Positions 1-7,493 are shown, counted from the stretch's first letter. The stretch is DNA of 11,168 nt from Candidatus Dormiibacterota bacterium (GCA_955652585.1 CATPBF010000170.1:1-11168), one strand, 5' to 3'. Notes: generated by a model not told the origin, from the letters alone. Program-made: numbers and translations.

Positions 1-766
1 ATCGGGCCATCGCGAGTGGAAGTTCTGCAAGCGTCAGCTCGCCTCTGATGTGTGCGAGTGCCTCTGCGTAGCCGATCCCCGTCATGACGTACGCAGCCGC
101 TGGAACCCCGGCGTCGAGCGCAGCTTGGGTCTCGGCGACAAGCCCTCGCTCCACCTGTAGCGTGCTGCGCTCGTCGAGGCGCCGGTCGATGACCTCGAGC
201 GCGGCCTCGAGGCCGATGCGAACCGGTTCCCAGGACGGCGGCATTCGCCGGCGCAAGCGGCGCAGAGGCGGTCCGGCTGCCTCCAGGACTTCGATCGCGC
301 GCACGATGCGGACCGGATTGCGCAGGTCGACGCCGGGGTCCGGATCCAAGGCCAGGAGTCGCTCGCTCAATCCTGCGAGGTCGAGCTTGGCAAGTTCACT
401 GCGCAGCTCTGGGTTCGGCGGGACACCGGTCAGGCTGAACCCATCACACAGGGCGTCGACGTAGAGCATGGTGCCGCCCTCGACGATGGGCACCCGGCCG
501 CGGGCGGCGATGTCGTCGATGGCGGCGCGAGCTCCCTGCAGGTATTCGGCGGCGTTGAAGCTCGAGGCCGGATCGACGAAATCGATCAGGTGATACCGCA
601 CGCGGCTGCGCTGCTCTTCGCTTGGTTTGTTGGTCGCGATGTCGAGGCGCTGGTAAACCTGGCGCGAGTCGGCGACGACGATCTCACCCCCGACGTTCAG
701 CGCCATCTCGAATGCAAGCGTGGACTTGCCGATTCCCGTCGGCCCGACGATTACCGGGACGCGCAA
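1..766 (-). CDS. miaA: tRNA dimethylallyltransferase MiaA, 5' part (C-terminus beyond the window)
   Basis: MiaA transfers a dimethylallyl group from DMAPP to N6 of adenosine-37 in tRNAs that read UNN codons, giving i6A, the substrate of MiaB encoded upstream in this cluster. My translation of the minus strand shows the P-loop GPTGIGKS at residues 8-15, the DSRQVY motif with its catalytic Asp, then TNKPS, YHLID, EGGTMLYVDAL and a C-terminal MTGIGYAEA segment. About 255 codons are present; the family is near 300, so roughly the last 40-50 residues are cut off by the window edge. The start is uncertain. No ATG is available; TTG at 766 puts the P-loop at the usual distance from the N-terminus, GTG at 814 would overlap mutL by 40 bp, and CTG at 778 would overlap the mutL stop as CTGA. 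No clear Shine-Dalgarno sequence precedes any of them, so translation is probably coupled to mutL. Family assignment is firm. Confidence 0.95.
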   Translation of the reverse strand, partial: MRVPVIVGPTGIGKSTLAFEMALNVGGEIVVADSRQVYQRLDIATNKPSEEQRSRVRYHLIDFVDPASSFNAAEYLQGARAAIDDIAARGRVPIVEGGTMLYVDALCDGFSLTGVPPNPELRSELAKLDLAGLSERLLALDPDPGVDLRNPVRIVRAIEVLEAAGPPLRRLRRRMPPSWEPVRIGLEAALEVIDRRLDERSTLQVERGLVAETQAALDAGVPAAAYVMTGIGYAEALAHIRGELTLAELPLAMAR

Positions 767-774
767 AGACGCGA

Positions 775-2433
775 TCAGTAGTTTCTTCGGAAGTGGCGCG
801 TGAGCTCTTGCCACTCGACGACCAGGCGCGTCGGCCGCCCATGCGGGCAGGTAACGGATTCCTCGGCGGTCTCCAGGTCGGCCAACAGCCTTCGCTGCTC
901 GGCGGGATCGAGGACGTCGCCGAAGCGGACCGCGGAATGACACGCCAGCGCTGCCGCGGCCTTGTGCATCGCTTGATCACCGCGTGTCTCGCTCAAAGCC
1001 GCGAGCGTTTCCTGCACAGCCGCGGTGGCGCGGCCCGCCGGCATCTCCACCGGCACAGCCGTGATGCGCAGACTGCGCGGGCCGAACTCCTCGTACTCGA
1101 GGCCGAGCGTCGCGAGGTCAGCGCGATGATCGGCCGCGGCCGCAATCAACGATGGCTCGACGTCGACCGCCTGCGGCATCAAGAGTGGCTGGCTCGCGCC
1201 CAGTCCGGTGCGGAGCCGTTCCAGCAGCCGGTTGTACAGGACGCGTTCGTGGGCCGCGTGTTGATCCACCAGCACCAGGCCCTGGGGCCCTTCCGCGACG
1301 AGATAGCCGGGGCCGACCTGTCCGATCGGGCGCAGCACGCCAGCCGAGGCTGGGCCCGGCATGTCTTGCTCCAAGGCCGCCAGGGCCGAGCCCTGGACCA
1401 TCAGCTGGGGTGCGTGAGCGCGTGCGGCCGCGATCGCTGGCGCCGGTGGTGAGGTTTGGTAGCGGACCGGCTCGCTGGCCCCGAGCGCAGACCGAACGGC
1501 TCGCTGCAGCGCCGCGAAGACAGCGCCTTCATCACGGAACCGGACCTCACGTTTGGCGGGATGCACGTTGACGTCGACGAGGGTCGCGTCGATGCCGATG
1601 TCGACAGCCGCCATGGGATGCCGACCGCGTTCGAGGCGGCCCTGGTAGCACTCTTCCAATGCATATAGGAGAGGACGCGACATGATCGGCCGTCCATTGA
1701 CCGCCAGCACGAGCCCGTCGCGACTGCCACGGCTGAGCCGGGGCTGGGACACCATTCCGGTGACCAATGGCAGGCCGACGAGCTCCAGCATCTCCACAGC
1801 GACCGCGGCACCGTATACCGACGCGAATGCACGGCGCCGGTCACCGTCACCTGAGCTGCTGACAGCGGCGCGGCCGTCGATCGTGAGCTGGAATCGCACG
1901 TGGGGGTGCAGCAGCGCGAACGCGGTCACCACATCCTTGATGGCTGCGACCTCGGTGGCATCCGACTTCAGGAACTTCAGCCGGGCAGGCACATTGCCAA
2001 ACAGGTCCCGCACTTCGATCGTGACCCCGGTGAGCAGCGGTCCGGCGCCGTGCTCGATCACCTCGCCGGCCAGGATGTGAATGCGCGCGCCGGCACTGCT
2101 GCACTCGACGTCCGCGACCGAAGCGATGCTGGCGAGCGCCTCGCCACGGAACCCGAGGCTGGTGATGGCGTCGAGGTCGGAAAGGGCGGCAACCTTGCTG
2201 GTCGCGTGGCGCACAAAGGCCAGGCTCAGCTCGTCCGCGGGGATTCCGGCTCCGTCATCGCTGACACGAATCGACGTCCGGCCGGCTCCCCGCACGTCAA
2301 CGCTGATGCGGCGCGCCTCGGCATCGAGGGCGTTTTCAACGAGCTCTTTCACAACGGAAGCAGGGCGTTCGACCACCTCGCCGGCGGCGATCGCATCCGC
2401 AACCTCGGGAGAGAGGATCTGAATCGGCATCAT
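775..2433 (-). CDS. mutL: DNA mismatch repair protein MutL
   Basis: MutL (552 aa) couples mismatch recognition by MutS to strand removal. The N-terminal GHKL ATPase shows KELVENALDA (E30 catalytic, N34 Mg-binding), DDGAGI (59-64), ATSK (77-80) and GFRGEAL (94-100). After a short linker, the C-terminal dimerisation domain carries DQHAAHE (390-396), a clamp-binding type QPLLMP (415-420), ACHSAVRFGD, CPHGRP and a terminal LTRHFRR. These C-terminal motifs are those of endonuclease-type MutL proteins found in bacteria lacking MutH. The signature DQHA(X)2E(X)4E is incomplete, however: residue 401, where the last Glu is expected, is Asn (codon AAC at 1233-1231). The ATG overlaps the mutS TGA as ATGATG, so the second ATG at 2430 is an alternative start. 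This arrangement implies translational coupling with mutS. Identity is certain; nicking activity is an open question. Confidence 0.98.
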   Translation of the reverse strand: MMPIQILSPEVADAIAAGEVVERPASVVKELVENALDAEARRISVDVRGAGRTSIRVSDDGAGIPADELSLAFVRHATSKVAALSDLDAITSLGFRGEALASIASVADVECSSAGARIHILAGEVIEHGAGPLLTGVTIEVRDLFGNVPARLKFLKSDATEVAAIKDVVTAFALLHPHVRFQLTIDGRAAVSSSGDGDRRRAFASVYGAAVAVEMLELVGLPLVTGMVSQPRLSRGSRDGLVLAVNGRPIMSRPLLYALEECYQGRLERGRHPMAAVDIGIDATLVDVNVHPAKREVRFRDEGAVFAALQRAVRSALGASEPVRYQTSPPAPAIAAARAHAPQLMVQGSALAALEQDMPGPASAGVLRPIGQVGPGYLVAEGPQGLVLVDQHAAHERVLYNRLLERLRTGLGASQPLLMPQAVDVEPSLIAAAADHRADLATLGLEYEEFGPRSLRITAVPVEMPAGRATAAVQETLAALSETRGDQAMHKAAAALACHSAVRFGDVLDPAEQRRLLADLETAEESVTCPHGRPTRLVVEWQELTRHFRRNY

Positions 2434-4916
2434 GTGTCCAATTTGGAGCGGAGCTCGTAGAGCTTCTGTAGGGCTTCGAGAGGACTGAGCGTGTCGGGCT
2501 GGATCTCCTCGAGCTCCTTGCGGAGCGGGTCGGGAGCCATCTCCATCGGCAAGCCCAGCTGCTGCTCCGGCGGTTCCAGCGGACGCTGGCGCTCGAGCTC
2601 GCCCAGCACCTGGCGCGCGCGCGCGATGACTCCTGAAGGCAGCCCTGCCAGCGCGGCCACGTGGATGCCGTAAGAACGGTCGGCGCCGCCAGGTACGACG
2701 CGATGCAAGAAGCGCACTGTCTCGCCTTCTTCCAACACTTCAACGCGCTCATTGCGAACGCGCGGCAAGCGCTCCGCGAGTGCGGTCAGCTCGTGATAGT
2801 GCGTGGCGAACAATGTCCGGCAGCCCAGTCTCGGTGAATCGTGCAAATACTCGACCACCGCCTGCGCAATCGAGACACCGTCATACGTCGAGGTCCCCCT
2901 CCCTACCTCGTCGAGGATCACGAGTGATGCCCGTGTCGCGTGGTTGAGGATGTTCGCGGTTTCGGTCATCTCCACCATGAACGTCGACATGCCGGCGCTG
3001 ATGTCGTCGTGCGCTCCCACGCGGGTGAAGATGCGGTCGACCAGGCCGACGACCGCCTGGTCAGCGGGCACGAAGCTTCCGCATTGCGCTAGCAGCACGA
3101 TGACGGCGGCCTGCCGCAGGAAGGTCGACTTGCCCGCCATGTTCGGGCCGGTGAGGATCGTTATCTGCTGGCCGTCGGGATCCAGCTCGAGGTCGTTGGC
3201 GACAAAGGCGCCAGCGGCGAGATGGCGCTCGACCAGGGGGTGCCGTCCGCCCTTGATGCTGAGGATGAGACCGGCGTTGACGGTTGGCCGTCGCCACCGC
3301 TCGTTGGCGGCCGCGACCGCCAGGCTTCTGAGTGCGTCGATGCTCCCGATCGCCTGCGCGGTGGTCCGTAGAGCCGGCGCTGATTCCGCCACTTTGCCGC
3401 CCAGGTCGCGGAGGATCTCGACCTCGCGGGCAGCGATGCGCTCCTGCGCTGTGAGGACGATCGCCTCCTTCTCCTTGAGCTCCGGCGTGAGGTAGCGCTC
3501 AGCACCCGTCAGCGTCTGCTTGCGGATGTAGTCGGTCGGGACCGAGACCGTGTTGGCGTTGCTGATCTCGATGTAGTAGCCGAAGACCTTGTTGAACCCG
3601 ACCTTGAGCGAACGGATGCCGGTCCTCTGGCGCTCCGAGGCTTCGAGGGCCGCGATCCACTCCCGCGCGCTTTGCGACGCGTCGGCGATTCCATCGAGCC
3701 CGGCGTCGTACCCACGCCGGATGGCACCGCCGTCGCGCGCGTGCACCGGTGGGTCGTCGATGAGCGCATGCATCAGCTGTGACGCGAGCTCGGGCGCAGC
3801 CGCGATCTGCGCGGCCAGCTCGCGGATCGCGAGCGCCTCGCACGCGCCGGCGGCGTCGTGTACGGCTGGGACCGCTTCGAGGGACCGGCGCAGGGCGACC
3901 AGGTCGCGGGCTCCAGACCGACCCTGGGCGGCGCGTGAGACGAGGCGCTCGAGGTCGCCCACATCTTTGAGGGCGCTCGCGAGGCGGTCTTGAAGGGTCG
4001 GGGCAGCCACTAGCTCGTCGACTGCGCTCAGCCGCAGCTCGATCGATTCGGCGTCTCGCAGGGGTGCCCCCAACCACGTGCGCAGACGGCGAGACCCGAT
4101 CGGCGTTCGCGTGTGGTCGACGAGCTTGATCAGCTCGGGCAGCTCCAGGTTGCGCACGGTGGCGGCGTCGAGCGGCATGGTCGCGTCCGGCGAGTAGGTA
4201 CGGACGCTCAAGAGCCCGGGGCTGACGCGGGTCTGGATCTGCTTGAGATAGTCGAGGACCACGCCGGCGGCGCCGACGGCCAGCGGCGCGTCGCCTGCGC
4301 CGACTGCCGCCGGGTATGCGATTCCCAGAATGTCGCGCAGTCGCTGCTGCCCACGGACTGGATCGAACCTGTACTCCTCGACCTCGGGTGGCGTCAGCAC
4401 CTCGGCCGGTGCCAGCCGCTCGAGCTCGGCGCCCAACCGGTCGGCGGGGAGCTGGCTGAGCAGCAGCTCGCCGGTGGAGATGTCACATGCCGCCAGGCCG
4501 GCTTCGGCGCCGCGGGTCCAGGCCGCGACCAGGTAGTTGGGACGCGCAGGGTCCAGATATGAATCCTCGACCACCGTCCCGGGCGTGAGGACGCGCGTGA
4601 CGTCACGCTTGACGACCGGGCCCTTGCCAGGGGCTTCCAGCTGGTCGCAGATCACGACCTTGTGGCCCGCGCGCAAGAGCTTGCCCACGTACAGCTGCCA
4701 TGCGTGATATGGGACGCCGCACATCGGCGCGCGTCCAGCTTTGCCCAGGGGGCGCGAGGTCAGCGTTACCCCCATCACCGGCGCGGCGATCAGAGCGTCG
4801 TCGAAGAACACCTCATAGAAGTCGCCGAGCCGGAAGAGGAGGATCCCTTCGGGATGCTGCTCTTTCGCCTCCCGGTACTGGCGCATGACCGGGGTCAGAG
4901 CAGTGCCGTCTTTCAC
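2430..4916 (-). CDS. mutS: DNA mismatch repair protein MutS
   Basis: MutS (828 aa; E. coli 853) is the ATP-dependent mismatch sensor that binds mispairs and small loops and recruits MutL. The mismatch-binding domain has the F-x-E reading motif in GDFYEVFFDDA (F33, E35). Connector, lever and clamp domains follow. The ABC-type ATPase has Walker A GPNMAGKS at 590-597, Walker B/signature DEVGRGTSTYDG from D669, and ATHYHEL. Near the C-terminus QLGLP (about 786-790) resembles a sliding-clamp-binding peptide, and a final helical segment fits the tetramerisation tail. The full complement marks MutS1 and not the MutS2 paralogue, which lacks the mismatch-binding domain. Translation starts at GTG 4916, where GTGA overlaps the miaB stop; the 3' end overlaps the mutL start. 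No good ribosome binding site is seen, consistent with coupling to miaB. Confidence 0.98.
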   Translation of the reverse strand: MKDGTALTPVMRQYREAKEQHPEGILLFRLGDFYEVFFDDALIAAPVMGVTLTSRPLGKAGRAPMCGVPYHAWQLYVGKLLRAGHKVVICDQLEAPGKGPVVKRDVTRVLTPGTVVEDSYLDPARPNYLVAAWTRGAEAGLAACDISTGELLLSQLPADRLGAELERLAPAEVLTPPEVEEYRFDPVRGQQRLRDILGIAYPAAVGAGDAPLAVGAAGVVLDYLKQIQTRVSPGLLSVRTYSPDATMPLDAATVRNLELPELIKLVDHTRTPIGSRRLRTWLGAPLRDAESIELRLSAVDELVAAPTLQDRLASALKDVGDLERLVSRAAQGRSGARDLVALRRSLEAVPAVHDAAGACEALAIRELAAQIAAAPELASQLMHALIDDPPVHARDGGAIRRGYDAGLDGIADASQSAREWIAALEASERQRTGIRSLKVGFNKVFGYYIEISNANTVSVPTDYIRKQTLTGAERYLTPELKEKEAIVLTAQERIAAREVEILRDLGGKVAESAPALRTTAQAIGSIDALRSLAVAAANERWRRPTVNAGLILSIKGGRHPLVERHLAAGAFVANDLELDPDGQQITILTGPNMAGKSTFLRQAAVIVLLAQCGSFVPADQAVVGLVDRIFTRVGAHDDISAGMSTFMVEMTETANILNHATRASLVILDEVGRGTSTYDGVSIAQAVVEYLHDSPRLGCRTLFATHYHELTALAERLPRVRNERVEVLEEGETVRFLHRVVPGGADRSYGIHVAALAGLPSGVIARARQVLGELERQRPLEPPEQQLGLPMEMAPDPLRKELEEIQPDTLSPLEALQKLYELRSKLDT

Positions 4917-6235
4917 GCCGCCGGCAATCCCATGAGTTGGCCGGCTGTCGCTTGCATGACCCGGAGATTGACCAGGACTCCAGGCGCTACGCCCGACCCG
5001 CGGAGTACCACCGCGCGCTTGCCCTGGCGGATCCGGCCGTACGGGCGGCCCAACTCATCGGTGCCTTCGATCAACACCTCTACGTCGCGGCCAACCCATC
5101 GCGACGTCTTGCGCGTGGCGATCGCGCGCTGCAGAGCGAGGAGATCGTTGAGGCGCCTGAGCTTCTCGGCGGCCGGGACGTCGTCATGCATCTTAGTGGC
5201 GGCAAATGTGCCGGGACGCGGCGAGTACATCGCCAGGTGCACGACATCGAACTCGATCTCCTCGAGCAGCCTGCGCGTGTTGAGGAACGCGGTCTCCGTC
5301 TCGCCCGGGAAACCGACGATCACGTCCGTGACCAGGCCCAGGTCGGGCATCAACGCGCGGGCATGCTCGACGATGGCTCGATAGTGCCTGGTCTGGTAGC
5401 CACGCGCCATGCGCTTGAGAATTCCGTCGTCGCCGGACTGGACCGGCAGCTGCAACTCTCGGCAAACCACGTCGCTGGCCGCCATCACCTCCAGCAGTTC
5501 TGGCTCGAGGTCTTGCGGATGGGACGTCATGAAGCGCAGTCGCTTCAACTCAGGAATCTTCTCCACCTCGCGGACCAGGGCCGCGAGGCCACCCCCGCCG
5601 CCTGGGTCGCGGTAGTCATCGACGTTCTGGCCCAGCAGAACCAATTCCCGAGCGCCTGCCTCCACCGCGGCACGGCCCTCCTCGAGCACGACTGCAATCG
5701 GGACGTGACGCTCCCGGCCCCGCACGCGGGGCACGATGCAAAAGGTGCAGTTGTGGTCGCAGCCTTGGATCACGCGCACGTAGTGGCTCACTCCGGTGCG
5801 CCCGGCGGGCGGGAGCGCCTCGCCTTCCGAGTAGTCGTATCGGGCCGCGAGGCCGGCCAGGAAGTCGTCGTACTCGCCGATGGGCACGACCGCGTCGAGG
5901 TGCGGAAACCGTCCACGGAGGTCATTGCCTTCCTTGGCCACGATACAGCCGGTGACGGCGATCGTCCGTTCCGGCGTCTTCCAGGCCTTGAGCTCATGGA
6001 GCTTGGAGTAGACACGATCCTCCGATGCCTGGCGGACGACGCAAGTGTTGAGAATGGCCACGTCGGCCCGGTCTAGCGAGTCCTCGGTGTAGCCGGCTGC
6101 GAGCAGCCTCCGCGCCAGGCTCTCCGAGTCCGCCGCATTCATCTGACAGCCGATCGTCCAGATGTGGAACGAACGTGCCCGAGATTTCCCGCCCCTCTCC
6201 CCAGATCCCTCTCCCCTTCGGGGTGAGGGTGCCAA
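4913..6235 (-). CDS. miaB: tRNA-2-methylthio-N6-dimethylallyladenosine synthase MiaB
   Basis: MiaB is a radical-SAM methylthiotransferase that converts i6A37 in tRNA to ms2i6A37, the step after MiaA. Numbered from TTG 6235 (440 aa), the N-terminal UPF0004 domain has cysteines C30 (TIGCQMN), C65 (NTCVV) and C97 (TGCIV) for the auxiliary 4Fe-4S cluster. The radical-SAM CxxxCxxC is CDHNCTFC at 159-166, and a TRAM RNA-binding domain closes the protein. The start is the odd part. The conserved region begins at FHIWTIGCQMN, but no in-frame ATG, GTG or TTG lies between it and a C-rich hairpin repeat. The nearest candidates are TTG 6235, CTG 6253 (overlapping the spoVS stop as CTGA, with GGAG five bases upstream) and TTG 6328 inside spoVS. 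Any of these would make the repeat encode an Arg/Gly/Glu-rich leader. The 3' end overlaps mutS by 4 bp. Function is firm; the start is not. Confidence 0.95.
   Translation of the reverse strand: MAPSPRRGEGSGERGGKSRARSFHIWTIGCQMNAADSESLARRLLAAGYTEDSLDRADVAILNTCVVRQASEDRVYSKLHELKAWKTPERTIAVTGCIVAKEGNDLRGRFPHLDAVVPIGEYDDFLAGLAARYDYSEGEALPPAGRTGVSHYVRVIQGCDHNCTFCIVPRVRGRERHVPIAVVLEEGRAAVEAGARELVLLGQNVDDYRDPGGGGGLAALVREVEKIPELKRLRFMTSHPQDLEPELLEVMAASDVVCRELQLPVQSGDDGILKRMARGYQTRHYRAIVEHARALMPDLGLVTDVIVGFPGETETAFLNTRRLLEEIEFDVVHLAMYSPRPGTFAATKMHDDVPAAEKLRRLNDLLALQRAIATRKTSRWVGRDVEVLIEGTDELGRPYGRIRQGKRAVVLRGSGVAPGVLVNLRVMQATAGQLMGLPAA
6192..6230. repeat. C-rich hairpin repeat, copy 1 (inside the miaB 5' end)
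   Basis: On the plus strand a CCCCTCTCCCC block is followed by ATCCCTC and then a hairpin: arm 6207-6216 pairs with 6220-6229 around the loop TTC (nine pairs, one T-T mismatch). The same block order and orientation recur at 7438-7474. It resembles the small REP-like or miniature palindromic repeats dispersed in many GC-rich genomes; that class assignment is inferred. It lies between the spoVS stop and the conserved MiaB start, in frame with miaB and without a stop codon. Confidence 0.65.
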
Positions 6236-6249
6236 TTCAAACCGAGGCG

Positions 6250-6531
6250 TCAGCGGCTCTCCACGAGCAGGCGGATACCGGTGCGCTCCTCGCCGTCGAT
6301 CGAGATGTCGATGAAGGCGGGAATGCAAACCAGGTCAAGGCCCCCCGGCGCCACGTAGCCGCGCGAGATCGCGATGGCCTTCACCGCCTGGTTGATCGCG
6401 CCCGCCCCAATTGCCTGTACCTCGACGCGCCCCTTGCTCCGGATAACGCCCGCGATGGCTCCGGCCACCGCAACCGGCTTGGAGGTGGCTGAGACCTTCA
6501 GCACCTCCACTGGAACGCGCTCGCCTGGCAT
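6250..6531 (-). CDS. spoVS: Stage V sporulation protein S family (SpoVS)
   Basis: This small protein (93 aa from ATG 6531) matches the SpoVS family across nearly its whole length: EVLKVSATSKP, then EVQAIGAGAINQAVKA, then ISRGYVAPGG, then DLVCIPAFIDISIDGEER. In B. subtilis SpoVS (86 aa) is needed for late sporulation stages. The family also occurs in bacteria not known to form spores, and its biochemical role is unclear, with a nucleic-acid-binding Alba-like fold proposed. ATG 6531 is preferred because AAGGGG lies 9 bases upstream. GTG 6510 would match the family N-terminus (MEVLKVSA) exactly, and TTG 6549 would overlap ymdB. It lies 14 bp after ymdB, as in Bacillus-like neighbourhoods, so co-transcription with ymdB is likely. 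Its presence alone does not show that the organism sporulates. Confidence 0.95.
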   Translation of the reverse strand: MPGERVPVEVLKVSATSKPVAVAGAIAGVIRSKGRVEVQAIGAGAINQAVKAIAISRGYVAPGGLDLVCIPAFIDISIDGEERTGIRLLVESR

Positions 6532-6545
6532 TTGCTGGAACCCCT

Positions 6546-7337
6546 TCAAATATGTTCGCGGTCGATTCGCTGGATCGATGTGGCCCGTCCGGTGGAAGGC
6601 CTAATGGTAACCAGTACCGAATTGAAAGTCACGATTCCAGACGCCACCACGAAGCGGTTCGGGACCCCGGTCAGGAACCGCTGCATGACGACATCCTTGT
6701 CCATGCCGATACAGCTGTCGCGCGGGCCGACCATGCCGACATCGGTCACATAGGCCGTGCCCTGGGGCAAGACCCGCCCGTCCGCCGTCGGAATGTGTGT
6801 GTGGGTCCCCACCACGGCGCTCGCGCGGCCGTCCAGGTACCACCCCATCGCTGTCTTCTCGGAGGTGGCTTCGGCATGCATGTCGCAGAAAACGATCTTG
6901 ATTTGGGGATGGGCGGCCAGGATCGCGTCGGCGGCGCGGAACGGGTCGTCCAGGGTGTCCATCGTGAAGATCCGGCCCATCAGGTTCATGACGAGAACCT
7001 CGTGACCGGCTGCCTGGACCACGCACCACCCCTGCCCCGGGGCCTGCGGCGGGTAGTTGGCGGGCCGGATCACCCGCTCGAGGGCCGGCAGCTCAGAGAC
7101 GAACTCCTTCTGCGCGAAAACATGATTGCCGGTCGTGATCACGTCGGCTCCGGCCCCCCGGAGCTCGGCTACCAGCTTGCCGGTCAGGCCGAAGCCGCCG
7201 GCGGAGTTCTCGCCGTTGAGGATCGTCAGGTCGGCGTCGAGCTCGCGCTTCAGCCCGGGCAGAATTGCCTTGACGGCGTCGCGACCGGGCTGGCCTACCA
7301 CGTCGGCCACAAACAGGATCCGAAAGTCGTCCGCCAC
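6546..7337 (-). CDS. ymdB: YmdB-type metallophosphoesterase (TIGR00282 family)
   Basis: The 263-aa protein is collinear with B. subtilis YmdB, a dinuclear-metal phosphodiesterase with reported activity on 2',3'-cyclic nucleotides that influences biofilm and motility decisions. All expected metal ligands are visible: D12 (ILFVADVVG), E43 and N44 (NGEN), N71 and H72 (TTGNH), H154 (DMHAEATSEK), H179 and H181 (GTHTH). The spacing matches the Bacillus protein with a four-residue N-terminal offset. The start is GTG 7337; no Shine-Dalgarno sequence is evident in front of it, so the initiation mode is unclear. It sits downstream of rny, as in Bacillus, but here an intrinsic terminator lies between the two genes. 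spoVS follows after 14 bp. The exact physiological substrate in this organism cannot be read from sequence. Confidence 0.96.
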   Translation of the reverse strand: MADDFRILFVADVVGQPGRDAVKAILPGLKRELDADLTILNGENSAGGFGLTGKLVAELRGAGADVITTGNHVFAQKEFVSELPALERVIRPANYPPQAPGQGWCVVQAAGHEVLVMNLMGRIFTMDTLDDPFRAADAILAAHPQIKIVFCDMHAEATSEKTAMGWYLDGRASAVVGTHTHIPTADGRVLPQGTAYVTDVGMVGPRDSCIGMDKDVVMQRFLTGVPNRFVVASGIVTFNSVLVTIRPSTGRATSIQRIDREHI

Positions 7338-7383
7338 GGCTGGACAAGGCTAGCGTTCCCGGGCGACGGGCACCCTAACAAGC

Positions 7384-7418
7384 AAAAAGAAAAAGGGAGC
7401 CCGAGGCGGACTCCCTTT
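7384..7418 (-). terminator. Intrinsic terminator after rny
   Basis: A 12-pair stem with one C-A mismatch (7392-7403 with 7407-7418, loop AGG) is followed on the minus strand by TTTTTCTTTTT. This is a textbook Rho-independent terminator for leftward transcription. The plus-strand side has no T-run, so it is one-directional. It lies 76 bp after the rny stop and 46 bp before the ymdB start, so it should end the rny transcript and separate ymdB from it, apart from read-through. Confidence 0.9.
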
Positions 7419-7437
7419 AGGTTATTCGTGGTCAAGC

Positions 7438-7474
7438 CCTCTCCCCTATCCCTCCCCCCTGAAGGTGGGAGGGA
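7438..7474. repeat. C-rich hairpin repeat, copy 2 (between rny and ymdB)
   Basis: On the plus strand CCCTCTCCCC is followed by TATCCCTC and a hairpin whose eight-pair arms are 7449-7456 and 7467-7474, with two further inner pairs and a TGAA loop. Composition, block order and orientation match the copy at 6192-6230. It lies in the noncoding gap directly after rny and before the intrinsic terminator. The lack of a T-run makes it a poor terminator itself; a dispersed REP-like element is the simplest reading. Confidence 0.65.
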
Positions 7475-7493
7475 GATCAGGTTCGGACTTAAT

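Noticed and set aside
622..1452. Plus-strand open frame opposite mutL and miaA
   Set aside because: Arg/Gln-rich composition typical of antisense frames in GC-rich DNA; both opposite genes have intact motifs.
3499..4077. Alternative minus-strand frame within mutS
   Set aside because: An Arg/Pro-rich shadow frame; the mutS frame is unbroken and motif-complete from 4916 to 2430.
4937..6076. Long plus-strand open frame (379 codons) opposite miaB
   Set aside because: It mirrors the third-position GC pattern of the antisense gene, has no recognisable domain and no ribosome binding site, and MiaB motifs on the other strand are complete.
7438..7474. Hairpin considered as a second rny terminator
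   Set aside because: There is no T-run after the stem on either strand and the sequence matches the repeat copy at 6192-6230, so a dispersed repeat is the better explanation.
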